From positions 7,066,479 to 7,130,478 of the forward strand of contig NC_068977.1 in NCBI RefSeq assembly GCF_016808095.1: a stretch of 64,000 bases of DNA. The letters are read 5' to 3'. The position numbers and the translations under genes were made by a program. Source of the stretch: Vigna angularis (taxonomy: Eukaryota > Streptophyta > Magnoliopsida > Fabales > Fabaceae). The notes below the pieces were generated by a model that saw nothing but the letters and a program-made list of their open reading frames with translations, was not told the origin of the DNA and searched no databases. Positions 35,201-45,339 of the stretch are shown here, in pieces. The number at the start of each line of letters is the position of its first letter. Within the stretch, counting starts at the first letter, position 1.

Positions 35201-37708
35201 TCAACGCGGCTCTAGGTCGACAATCTCAGAAAAAAGATCCAACATCAACTTATCATTATCCTTGCAACTATTGTGGTGCTCTCCAAGATCAAGCACATGG
35301 TCAATATCTTCCTGTGTTGCACCTTGGTCGGCACTCTCTTCTTCCAGTTTCAGTGCAGACTCTAACATCAAAACGACATCGTTCATGGAAGGCCTCTGCA
35401 TACCCTCTTGTGATAAACAACTCACCCCAATCTCACAAAACTTGGCCAAACAATCAGGAGCGATCTTCTCCTTCAATATGGGGTCCATAATCTCCGTCAC
35501 TGTCCCATTTTGACAACAATATCTTGCCCAATTAGCCAGTGACACCTGTTCGATTTCTTCAGTATGGATAAGAGGAGAACGGGCACAGAGCACCTCAAAC
35601 AACACCACCCCAAAAGAATACACGTCAGACTTCTCCGTCAGCCGCCGTCGAATGTAATATTCCGGATCCAAATACCCAAAGCTGCCTTTCACGGCGGTGC
35701 TCACATGGGCCTTCGACATCTCATTCGGCCCAATTCTGGATAGTCCGAAATCCGAAACCTTCGCCACCCATCTCTCATCCAACAAGATGTTCGTCGTTTT
35801 CACGTCACGGTGGATGATCATGTGCTTCGCGCCACTGTGAAGATAGCGTAGCCCGCGGGCAACGCCAATGCAAATCTTCAACCGCTGCTTCCATGAGAGA
35901 GGGGGGTTATCAGTGCCGTAGAGATGGTCGCGGAGGTTTCCACATCCCATGAACTCGTAAACGAGGATCATCTCGTTGTTATCGCAGCAGTAACCGATGA
36001 GTGAGACGAGATGGCGGTGGCGGAGTTGCGAGAGCATCTGGATCTCGTTAACGAACTCGCTGGCCCCCTGCTGGGAACCCTGTCTAAGGCGCTTGATAGC
36101 AACGGGGACTGAGCCGTCGTCGATGAAGCCCTTGTACACGTGTCCAAATCCACCGTCGCCGACGACGAAGGAGTTGTCGAAGTTTTTGGTGGCAGCTTTG
36201 ATCTCGACGAGGGAAAACCGACGGCACTGATCAGAAGGCACAGAAAAGTTCCGACGGGTGGTTGACTTGGTCGTTGAGAACAACAGTGCACTCCACTTGG
36301 AAGTGGTCAACGACAGGATAAAGAAAACTACAAGCGAGATGAAAACGACACCGGAAACTACCCCCGCCGTGATACCAATATTCGTTGCGATTCCGCTGCT
36401 GGTATTTCCGTTTTGGCCGGGAACGTTGTTCTGTGGAGTCTGAACCGGTTCCGGGTTGGGTCCGGCTAGGTTGTTCGAATCACTGATTTTGAAGATCTCG
36501 AGACCGTTCAGGAAGGCGTCGCTGTATCTCGTATCCACACTGCTTTCGTAAGGATGCATTTGAAGCGAGAGATTAAACTTTTTCTGAGCATCATTCTTGG
36601 GAATCAAAATAGCATAGTTTTTATGCACAGCTAGACCTTTTTGTTTCTGACTCCATTTCATTACATCTGCACCTGGTTCAGCCAACTGGCTCGCTATGTA
36701 AATATAGAACTGCCTGTCACCGATGTCATTGATATGAGGATCAAGCTCGCAGAAATGGAGTCTGACAACGTAAGTGAAGCCACAATCAACGGGGAACACC
36801 CAAGTGAGGTTGGACATTTTATTCAGAGTGGCGTTTGTGCCCATGTTACGCGCTGTTCTGAACAGTTCCTTTGGTGCGACGTAATCGGGATTCACGGTTA
36901 TGTTCATTTTCCCATCCATGTCACCTGGTAGATCATCATTATTTGGATTGCCTTTGATAAAGTAACGTTCTTCGGCAGCCCAATTCCTGAACAAACCGGT
37001 GTCGTATTGTGGCGGGATTTCTTGTTCTCCGGTTTTGATTCTATACTCAGTCTGAAGAGCAAAGCTGGTTTCAACGCTGTACAGCGTGCTAGTTCCGATC
37101 ATCGTGAACCCTGTCTCATTTTCTAGTGTGTAATATAAATCGGTTGGCATAGAAAGTACCTCGATTCCATTGACGAAAGCGTAGGAGTTTGGAAGCGAGG
37201 GAGTGAAGGTGAGGATAAGCCCCTTATCGTCGTTGACATTGACCACGTATTCTTTGAAGATAGTGTCGGTGGCTTGAGCGTCTGCGTTAAGAGAGGCGTT
37301 GAAAGCTTCAAGAAGAGTGAATTGGTTGGATTGAACGGTGAAGGATGCGTGGGTGCGGGGAAAGGAAGGGTAATCGGCAGGGTAGAAGAAGAGGCGAAGG
37401 AATTTGGTGCCTGCGGAGAGTTGGAAGGAGTAGTTGAATGGGGAACGGGACAAGCGTGCGGTGGAGAAGGGTATTTTATTGGTGGAAGAAGACTGTGTTG
37501 TTGCCTTCTCTGAAACAGAGCCGTCTTGGAAAGTAAAGAACATTGGGTCTGTGTCGCCGGCCCACATTCTTTGACCATCGGAGGACATTCCGGTGGAACC
37601 GCAACTGATAGGGAGAACTTCCGATGGGATATAGGCTTGGAGGTGTGTGAAGAAGTGTAGAAGGAAGAAGAGTAATGTGAAGGAGGTGGTGACAGTAAGG
37701 AACTTCAT
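35201..37708 (-). CDS. FERONIA-like (CrRLK1L) receptor kinase gene 3, complete
   Basis: An intronless 835-codon frame: signal peptide (about 1-25, ending LQA); malectin-like ectodomain (starting LPISCGSTGMSSDGQR); membrane segment about 440-462 (ITAGVVSGVVFISLVVFFIL); kinase domain with [26 protein letters not shown] (near 633), [19 protein letters not shown] and [12 protein letters not shown]. All key kinase residues are present. Compared with gene 2 the cytoplasmic juxtamembrane region lacks the RRKR-containing segment, so FFILSL runs straight into TTSKWSALL. The C-terminal tail differs too (acidic, ending SEIVDLEPR). The kinase has diverged clearly from gene 2, yet 36421-36675 is identical to gene 2 over 255 bp. 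The product is expected at the plasma membrane; its ligand is unknown. Confidence 0.97.
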   Translation of the reverse strand: MKFLTVTTSFTLLFFLLHFFTHLQAYIPSEVLPISCGSTGMSSDGQRMWAGDTDPMFFTFQDGSVSEKATTQSSSTNKIPFSTARLSRSPFNYSFQLSAGTKFLRLFFYPADYPSFPRTHASFTVQSNQFTLLEAFNASLNADAQATDTIFKEYVVNVNDDKGLILTFTPSLPNSYAFVNGIEVLSMPTDLYYTLENETGFTMIGTSTLYSVETSFALQTEYRIKTGEQEIPPQYDTGLFRNWAAEERYFIKGNPNNDDLPGDMDGKMNITVNPDYVAPKELFRTARNMGTNATLNKMSNLTWVFPVDCGFTYVVRLHFCELDPHINDIGDRQFYIYIASQLAEPGADVMKWSQKQKGLAVHKNYAILIPKNDAQKKFNLSLQMHPYESSVDTRYSDAFLNGLEIFKISDSNNLAGPNPEPVQTPQNNVPGQNGNTSSGIATNIGITAGVVSGVVFISLVVFFILSLTTSKWSALLFSTTKSTTRRNFSVPSDQCRRFSLVEIKAATKNFDNSFVVGDGGFGHVYKGFIDDGSVPVAIKRLRQGSQQGASEFVNEIQMLSQLRHRHLVSLIGYCCDNNEMILVYEFMGCGNLRDHLYGTDNPPLSWKQRLKICIGVARGLRYLHSGAKHMIIHRDVKTTNILLDERWVAKVSDFGLSRIGPNEMSKAHVSTAVKGSFGYLDPEYYIRRRLTEKSDVYSFGVVLFEVLCARSPLIHTEEIEQVSLANWARYCCQNGTVTEIMDPILKEKIAPDCLAKFCEIGVSCLSQEGMQRPSMNDVVLMLESALKLEEESADQGATQEDIDHVLDLGEHHNSCKDNDKLMLDLFSEIVDLEPR

Positions 37709-37829
37709 GGTTTGCGGCTAGCAGGGGATTGGAGTTATGAGGGCTTAGCATTGTAGAATGATTGGTACTGTAGTTGGGAAGGAGGGGAAGAAAGGGTTCT
37801 TGATTGTTTGCTAGTGAAAGACTTGGACC

Positions 37830-37836
37830 AGTCAAA
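37830..37836 (-). promoter_or_regulatory. W-box-like site upstream of gene 3
   Basis: On the gene strand TTTGACT contains the WRKY core TTGAC, about 120 bp upstream of the start codon. Gene 1 has two such sites at the equivalent place. The surrounding block (CTTGGACCAGTCAAAGT on the plus strand) is conserved between the two genes. Confidence 0.35.
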
Positions 37837-38234
37837 GTAAAAAATATGTGGAGTTGAAAGAATTCTACATATCTCTAATATGGGACTAATTACTTGCTTA
37901 TATCTTAAAAATAAAATCAAATTGTCAATCCAAATAACACATGTGATTATGTCATGCTAATACTTAAAAAAAATGATTCATAATGAAAGTATACGTTTAT
38001 CAACATTTTAAAATGAATATTAAGGATTAACAATATCAATTTGAAATTTAGGAAGAATAAATGTTGATAATTTGTAGAAACTACAATTAAAACTTACTTA
38101 TGCTATAACAACTAGAATAGTATTTTCAAATTTTTACAAATATAAAAAAAAAGTGATAGACACTTGTTGAATTTTATGGGAATTTGTCTCCTAATTTTTA
38201 TGTAAAAAATTACCAAAAACAAACAAGATTTATG

Positions 38235-38987
38235 TAGAGATATCAAAACGGTAACTCGGTTTGAATCGGTTCGGCTCACTACGGGTTAGTCACTTAGTGA
38301 GCTAACCCAACTTGACTCACTTATTAGCGAACTGAAAAAAATTTGAATTCAGACTAACCTATCACGGGTTGGTGGGTTAAATATGTTGACTCACTCAATC
38401 ACTTAATTATAATTTTTTTTAAATAAAAAAAATTATATATTTTTTTAATTCAAATCTAAACAAATTTTTCTCTATCTCCAAAGATAATTCGAAGTAAAAA
38501 AAAAAGTATCATACAATCCAAGCATAATCCAAAAACAAGCACAAAAGACAATTCAAAGTAAAAAGAAAGTATTATACAATTCAAGCATAATCCAAAAACA
38601 AGCACAAAAGGTGAACAAATAATAAGTTTTTAATATTAATAATTTTTATATCACTTTTCCATCTATAATATTAGAGCCTTGAATAGATAAATATATAATA
38701 TTTTTCTCTCTTGAAACATCTTATTTTTTTTATCTCATCTACCATATAATAAAAAAAATGCTAATTAATAATATTGAAACACAAAATAATAAATAATTAA
38801 ATTAAATTATGTGGGTTGGTGAGCTAACCCGGTCCACCACGGGTTCAACTCGGATGAACCAAGTTCTAAGTGAGCCGAGTTGAAAACTAATCCGCATAAA
38901 AAATTATATTTTTTTAAACACAACCTGACTCAAACCCATGGTGGACCAAATTGGCTCACCAATTACAATCCATTTTGACAACACTAG
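38235..38987. mobile_element. hAT-like non-autonomous transposon in the gene 3 upstream region
   Basis: The ends TAGAGATATCAAAACGG (38235) and CCATTTTGACAACACTA (to 38987) are imperfect inverted repeats, as in plant hAT elements that begin TAGAGATGTCAAAA. The interior carries inverted GGGTTGGTGAG/CTAACCC motifs. The 8 bp on each side (GATTTATG and GATTTGAA) match in the first five positions, consistent with a mutated target duplication. The gene 1 spacer lacks the insertion at the equivalent point (near 3540). No transposase is present. Confidence 0.75.
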
Positions 38988-39482
38988 ATTTGAAATCTGA
39001 ATCCACAGATAATTTGTCCAACGGTTTATAAATTAGATAGAACTTTAAATTTTGGAAAAATCTCCTGCATAATTGTCAAAGAAATTTGTAGAAAATTTTC
39101 CTGTAAAATATTTTGTTCAAAATACACAAATCCTTGTTTTTCAAAATTTCATATATTTAGGTTTTCCACAAATCTTAAACTCATAAGTAAATTTGTTGTA
39201 AAATTTAAGTTAAACTTATGATTTGTGGATAATTTCATGCTAATTTAATATGCAAAAACAGTAGGTAAGAACATTACGCAAATTAAAATAATGAAAATAG
39301 TTTATATTTGACGAAATAATTCATAAATTTATCAATACATACTTAATTAGTAAAAAGGTATTAATAAAAATTAATGTTTTATATACCTATCCAACCTAAC
39401 AAATATGTTAAAAACTATAACCCAACAAAAACTTATTTACTGATATAGACCTAAAGTGATTAATAATATAAGAAGAAATATT

Positions 39483-39885
39483 TGTTAGCTGTATATTATT
39501 GTTACATGGTGAGTCGGGTTGGGGTATGGAGAAGAGTGCGCAGCCGTTCGGACACGACAGTCGTTAAGCAGTGTTTAAGTGCAATTAATACGGTAACTGC
39601 TATTGATGAATGGTTAGTGTTGACATTAATGACCATTAAGAAGTAAATTAATAGGTGTGATTCTTGTAAACTCTATAAATAGAGGTGTAATTTTGGGGTA
39701 AGACATTTTTTTCATAATTTGATTACTTTAGACCTTCATATGAAACATATCTGATTTGAGCGTCAGAGTGTCTTCTGTAGGTCAACCCCCCTCAAACCGA
39801 TCGGTCACCCAAAACAGTGAGAGGAGCGAACGTTCGTCCAAGCAGGAGAAACAAGATCCATCCTCGTCCCAATCCAACAGAAACA
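39483..39885 (+). mobile_element. LTR fragment of a retroelement
   Basis: The segment contains GATTTGAGCGTCAGAGTG near 39752, the block shared by four other LTRs here, and ends CAACAGAAACA followed by TTTTGGTGC, like the LTR-to-primer-site junctions at 31292 and 55487. The start is placed at TGTTAG (39483) by analogy and is uncertain. No partner LTR is seen. Confidence 0.6.
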
Positions 39886-39904
39886 TTTTGGTGCTCGGTT
39901 AGGA

Positions 39905-40435
39905 ACGATTTTCGTAACTCTCACCTGAGCCAATTTGACTTAGGGAACATTCTAAGTGAACTCCTAGAGTCTGTCGCTCAGTGAGGAACATTTTGTAACT
40001 CTTACCTGAACCAATTCGACCTAGGGAACGTTCTAACTAAACTCCTAGAGTCTGTCGCTCGGTAAAGAACATTTTTCGTAACTTTCACCCGAGCCAATTC
40101 GACCTAGGGAACATTCTAAGTGAACTCCTAGAGTGTGTCGCTCAGTAGGAATGTTTTTTGTAACTCTCACCCGAGCTAATTCGACCTAGGGAACGTTCTA
40201 AGTGAACTCCTAGAGTTTGCGCTTGCTGGGGAACATTTTCGTAACTCCCACTTGAACCAATTCGACCTAGGGAACATTTCAAATGAACTCCTAGAGTCTA
40301 ATGCTTGGTGAGGAACGTTTTTTGAAACTCACCTAAGCCAATTCGAACTAAGTGAGCTTCTAGAGTCTACCACTCGGGTCGTAATGCACTAGAGCTTATG
40401 CGACCTGAGGAACGTCCTAGAGTGAGATACTAGGG
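39905..40435. repeat. Six copies of an ~81 bp minisatellite
   Basis: The core AATTCGACCTAGGGAACATT, with variants, recurs at about 39932, 40012, 40095, 40180, 40258 and 40338 (spacing 78-85 bp). Each core is followed by CTAAGTGAACTCCTAGAGTC. It lies just inside the LTR fragment at 39483-39885. Confidence 0.9.
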
Positions 40436-40589
40436 TCTAAATGATTGGTAGAATGTGAAAGCTAAAGAATGAATGGAAGAAAAGGTAAGGTAATGCGTAG
40501 ATTCATTCTTAAAGTTGAATACAGAAGTTAAGGGTCAAATAATTATATAAACCCTTGAATAAAAAGTGGATAAAAACTATTAAAACTAG

Positions 40590-41185
40590 GCATTCTCCCC
40601 TTCGGCCTCTTCAATATTTTCAACTACCACCGGCTGAGGCTCGGCAAAAGGAGCGATCGGGGTTGAAGTCTTAGGGATATTACGAAGGGGTACATTAACA
40701 AGTTTACCCTCGACCACCATTTTCATAATGTCAAAGCGAGGATCGTCTAGAAGCACTTGGTAGAAGAAGTTACACTAGGCGATCACTTGGTTGAAACCAA
40801 GGACATGTTCGTTGATAACTTCTTCGCCCAAGAATTTATTTTCATCATCGAACTTCTGTACTCTACTACATAGGGAATCTCGCTAGGCTAGAAGATCATC
40901 TCTTTCAGTAACCAACTTCTTATTCTTCTCACCCGAACATTGAAGATCCAGCTTCAAGTCATCGTTGGATATTTGCAGTTGGCATGTGATGGTGCGAGCC
41001 TCACCGAGTAAAGTTTTGGCTTTCGTTTTTTCGTTTGCAACAACCTTCTCAACTTCTGCTACCTGAAGGGTAAGCTCTTCGTTTGACTTCATAGTTGCAT
41101 CAAGCTTTTCTTGAAGAGCTTTTAACTTTGCGGAGGCAACAACTTTCCTCCTAGCAGCAATGTAAGCCATGCACACTGATAACAC
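40590..41185 (-). pseudogene. Coiled-coil protein fragment of retroelement type
   Basis: The minus strand encodes a run of heptad-like sequence (KLKALQEKLDATMKSNEELT and ERDDLLA), then after a stop RDSLCSRVQKFDDENKFLGE, and after another stop VLLDDPRFDIMKMVVEGKLV. Charged coiled-coil segments of this kind are common in proteins of plant LTR retroelement derivatives; that assignment is from general experience and weak. At least two in-frame stops show it is broken. Confidence 0.5.
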
Positions 41186-41489
41186 TCTAGATTTGCATAT
41201 TTTTCTTGGTTAAAATTCGTTTCTTAGGTTTCTTTAGTCTTTAATTCTTTAGAAATAGAATAGATTAGTTTAAATACCTAAAAATAGCTTTTTAAAAAAA
41301 AGTTGGTTAATTTTCTCTTTTTAGGTAAATAAATTTAGATTTTAAAGAATTAGGTTCTTTTCTGTGTTAGAAAACAAAATAAAAATATTTTTTTTAGGTT
41401 ATATTTTTTCATATACATATTTTTTTCTTGCAAATTTAATTTTTGAACTTTGGTTAACTGTGGAGAGCTAATTGGACTGAAAATGCTAC

Positions 41490-41760
41490 TGGGCTACTAG
41501 AATTTTGCATTTGCTATCTTCTCAAAGCCAGATTCATCACCAGCTCAGTATAGCATATACAAGGCCGACTTGTCTTTAGCTCGAACGACCTTCAACACAT
41601 TCAATTGGGCACTTGAATATCCTTCTGTGCTAGCCAGTTCCTCATACCCAGTCTCGACTACATCCCAATTATCTTTGGAGCCGAGAAGGGCCTTTATCTA
41701 CACCTTCTAGTTGTCATAGTTAACGTCTTTTGTCAACTTGGATAGTGGGATGTCATTAGT
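41490..41760 (-). pseudogene. Copia gag fragment
   Basis: The minus strand reads IKALLGSKDNWDVVETGYEE and then LNVLKVVRAKDKSALYMLY, the conserved gag (UBN2-type) pattern of plant copia elements. It contains internal stops. A primer-site-like CCAATTTGTTGGCA lies near 41920, on the side where the 5' LTR would be. It is a truncated minus-strand copia relic. Confidence 0.65.
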
Positions 41761-41895
41761 TAGACTTGTCATCTCTCTTAAGTTTTACACTCAACTTACA
41801 CACCTCACAAAACTCTCAGTCGCTCCTCTCTGTCTCTGCCAACGCACACCACAACGTTCTCTCTTTAGCTTATTAGGGTCTCTTACTTTCACTTT

Positions 41896-41911
41896 ACACA
41901 CACACACACAC
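41896..41911. repeat. (AC)n microsatellite
   Basis: Eight AC dinucleotides in a row lie next to the copia gag relic. Confidence 0.9.
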
Positions 41912-42152
41912 TCTGATGCCAATTTGTTGGCAACACGAAGGCAAAACTTGGCCGCCGTTTTAAACTCTCTATCTTTCTTTTGCATTTTTTCAAATAAATT
42001 GTTACAAGTATTTATTGGCAAAAGGTTTGTATCTTCAAATGCCAGAGATAAATCATGATGCCTACTAAATAAGTCTTCCACCTAAAACCATTAATACTAT
42101 TCTAGGAATACCAACCAGCAAGAAATAAAATTTCTAATTTAAGTTTTACAAT

Positions 42153-42319
42153 AGTGTGCAGTGGAACTTGATTGGTTGAAGGAGAATGTGTTGGCACCTT
42201 GTCTGAAACGGTGGTGTCTTGGGAAGATAAGTACTTTGTGTCTCCATCGCCGGTCCACGTTCTTTGATCGTTGGAGGAGTTCCCGGTGGTGCCGCAATTG
42301 ATGGTGAAAACTTCCTCTA
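42153..42319 (-). pseudogene. CrRLK1L ectodomain scrap, fifth copy
   Basis: On the minus strand the bases encode VFTINCGTTGNSSNDQRTWT and onward to about PSTNQVP, equal to the start of the malectin-like ectodomain of gene 2 (19318-19487). The fragment lacks signal peptide, kinase and flanks. Its right end is cut by the copia element that starts at 42320. No matching receptor sequence follows the far end of that copia at 49707, so the rest was deleted. Confidence 0.9.
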
Positions 42320-42799
42320 CGATAAAGTGTGTCGCAACCGGAATCGCGACGGGACGACGATCCAAAAAAGAAAAACGACAGTTTGTGAAAAAGAGATTTG
42401 GAGTCGCCACCATAGTTTCTTCTGGAAAACTACGGAAAAACCATGAAATGATAAGGCATGGTCTACAAAAATGAGATTCTGGGTTCGAGAGTCAGTTACA
42501 TGTAGGGAAGGTATTAGCATCATACCCCGCCTGCGCTAAGGCAGTACCTTTAACTAAATACGTGAATATGATGTGGTTTTCAAAATGTTTAACTATCCCC
42601 TAAAATAAAACTCTAAAGAAACAAAATATATTTTTTAGTTTTTTGTGCCCAACAAGGATTGACCTTGCTCCTGCGTATTCTCATTAAAATGAGGAATCAT
42701 GGTTACGTAGTTCTTTTAGAAAGTGCTTGAAAATTTTGTTTGAGGAATTGTTTTTGAGATTTGTTTAAGAAATTGATTATAAATAAATTTGGATTTTTG

Positions 42800-43455
42800 G
42801 GGAAGTGAACCTGACAAGGACTAGCCTTGCTCCTACGTATCTCCACTTTTGATGGAGAATCAAGGATCACATAGTTCTGGCTTTTTGGGAAAGTGAACCT
42901 GACAAGGACTAGCCTTGCTCCTACGTATCTCCACTTTTGATGGAGAATCAAGGATCACGTAATTCTGGCTTTTTGATTGTTTATTTGCTTGAAAGTATTG
43001 ATGTTTTTAGTTTTTTTGAAGATTTTATATTTTTTGGTATTTTTTGAGAAAAAGAAGGTGAAAAGGTTTTTTAGCACAAGGACGATGCGAGTGATCACAC
43101 GTGTGCTTAACCCTTTAAGTCATATTTTTATAATTTTAATTGAGAAAGAAGAAAAAGTTTTTAACACAAGGACGATGCGAGCGATCCCACATGTACTTAA
43201 CCTTTAAAATATTTTTTTGGGATTTTGATATAATATTTAGATTTTTGCGTAATGAGCACTAGGCTGATGCGTACGATCGCACGAGCACTCACACGGTTTT
43301 TTTTCTTATTTTTTTATTTTTTTTTTGCGTAATGAGCACTTGGCTGATGTGTATGATCGCACGAGTACTCATACGACTTTTTTTGTTTATTTTATATTTT
43401 GGGTAATGAGTACTAGGCTGATGCGCATGATCGCACGAGTACTCATACCGATATT
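42800..43455. repeat. Three successive short tandem arrays in the nested solo LTR
   Basis: (i) CTGACAAGGACTAGCCTTGC, then CTCCTACGTATCTCC, in two near-perfect copies at about 42808 and 42898 (90 bp period). (ii) AGCACAAGGACGATGCGAG or AACACAAGGACGATGCGAG at about 43072 and 43161. (iii) GCGTAATGAGCACTAGGCTG, then GCACGAG, in three copies at about 43248, 43327 and 43400. All are in the plus orientation. Confidence 0.85.
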
Positions 43456-43939
43456 TATATCATTACATGTTTTTTTAAAGTTTTATATTTTTTTATTTTC
43501 TTTTTATTAAGAAAGAGAGGTGAGTTGAAATATCTATGACATAAAAATGTGAAAAAGCATAGGATAAAATTGTGGTAGAAAATAGGATAAATTTATAAAC
43601 TAAAAAAATGATCAAAATGCATATAAATAGAATGAAAAGAAAATGTGTACCTTGTATATTTGAAAGATGAAGCAAGACTTTGCTTGTAATAAGTTGTGAG
43701 GAGAGATAGATTGATGGTGAAGAAGATGTGGTATGGGATTTACTATGTATAGAGGGATAGTAGAAATGTGGTATGAGATTTACTATGTATAGAGGGATTA
43801 GGAAATAGTAAAATGTGAGAGAAAAATGAAGTAGAGTTTTGGGATGGAATGAAGAGGTTTTGAGAGAGAAGAGATGGATATTATGTAATTGTGTGTGTGT
43901 TAGGAGTGAAGAGAATATAGGTATTTATAGAGTTAAGGA

Positions 43940-44410
43940 TGAAGAAAGTTAATGAATAAAAATAATATAATAAGTTGGTGGAAAATTTAGATGAAATAAA
44001 ATATAATAAAAAAGATGAATAGAAAAAGTTAATGTGGAAAATAAGTAAAAGAAATAATATAAAAAGTTGGTGGAGAAGGTAGGTGAAATAAAATTATAGT
44101 AAATAGTAAAAGTTAATGTGGAAAATAAGTGAAAGAAATAATATAAAAAGTTGGTGGAGAAAGTAGGTGAAATAAAATATAGTAAATATTAAAAGTTAAT
44201 GTCGAAAATAAGTGAAAGAAATAATATAAAAAGTTGGTGGAGAAGGTAGGTGAAATAAAATTAGGAAATAGTAAAAGTTAATGTGGAAAATAAGTGAAAG
44301 AAATAATATAAAAAGTGGGTGGAGAAAGTAGGTGAAATAAAATTAGGAAATAGTAAAAGTTAATGTGGAAAATAAGTGAAATAAATAATATAAAAAAAAT
44401 GGGTGGAGAA
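43940..44410. repeat. AG-rich ~82 bp tandem repeat
   Basis: AAAAGTTAATGTGGAAAATA with variants recurs at about 44024, 44109, 44192, 44271 and 44355, each followed by AGTTGGTGGAGAA and GGTGAAATAAA. Almost no cytosine occurs on this strand, giving strong strand asymmetry. Confidence 0.85.
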
Positions 44411-45339
44411 AGTAGGTGAAATAATGTTGATGAAGAAGATATAATTAAAAAATGTAAGTGGAATAATTAGAAAAGTTGGTATATAAAAATTAATAAGGAA
44501 ATGAGGTGGAAAAAGTAAATGAAAAATATAGATGATGTGGAATGTGATATGGAGGGTGAGGTGGATGGTGATGTGGAGAGTGGGGTGTGATAAGAGAAAA
44601 GGGGTGGTGAGGAAGTAAAAAAAAATGTGAGATTATTTTCTGCCATTGAATTAAAAAAAATGTGAGATTATTCTTTGTTCCTTTTTTATTTATTTATTTT
44701 TGTGATGAATTTTATTTACTCGGACGAAATTAGGTATTGACAAAGTGTAATGGAAATTCTAGAAGAATGTAGAAGCTCCTAAGAAAAAAGAGTTAGAATG
44801 TAAATTGGGCTTGTAAGATAAAAGCCCAAGACTAGAGAAGGCCCAAAATAGAATTCTAGAAAAATCCTATCTAGAAGGATTCTAGAATGATGTATAAAAA
44901 TATCTATGGATGCTTATCCATAAGAAGTGTCTAGATAAGTTTAGAATTATAGGAATGTTTTAGAAATTTCTAGAGAATGAATAATGACCCTTAGATTAAT
45001 GTTGTGGTGGCAAGATCCTAACCATTGGTTAAGGAGGTGCCACTAGTATAAATAAGGGTGATTGGATCATTTGTAAGAAAGCCAATATCTACCATTTGTA
45101 TGAACCAACATGTACTACAACTAAAGACAACTACAATACTTCTTCCAACCACTACTTCTACATTCAACTATCTCTACATTTTCTCTATCCCATCAACTAT
45201 TCCTTTCACAACCTCAAAATACTAATAGTGGTATCAGAGCTACGTTCGGTCATCTACTAGGCGTAAATAAAAATTTTCAACTACCGCAAACAAAACTATA
45301 ACTCCATTCTATACTACTTCCAAAATATTTTCTCAACTC

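Larger units (their letters stand above)
37709..39482 (-). other. Duplicated 5' spacer of gene 3
   Basis: This upstream region follows the gene 1 spacer for much of its length (for example 37760-37870 with 2860-2960, and 39306-39360 with 3885-3940). It is interrupted by a hAT-like element at 38235-38987. No gene is supported inside it. Confidence 0.75.
42330..44742. mobile_element. Solo LTR (2.4 kb) nested in the copia 3 LTR
   Basis: The segment starts TGTCGCAACC and ends GGTATTGACA, with TGTC/GACA inverted ends. It is flanked by the 5 bp duplication AAGTG (42325-42329 and 44743-44747). Removing it rejoins the copia LTR start. The beginning, with GGAGTCGCCACC and GGGAAGGTATTAGCA, is typical of a widespread plant LTR family. 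It holds no coding sequence and several internal tandem repeats. Confidence 0.93.
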
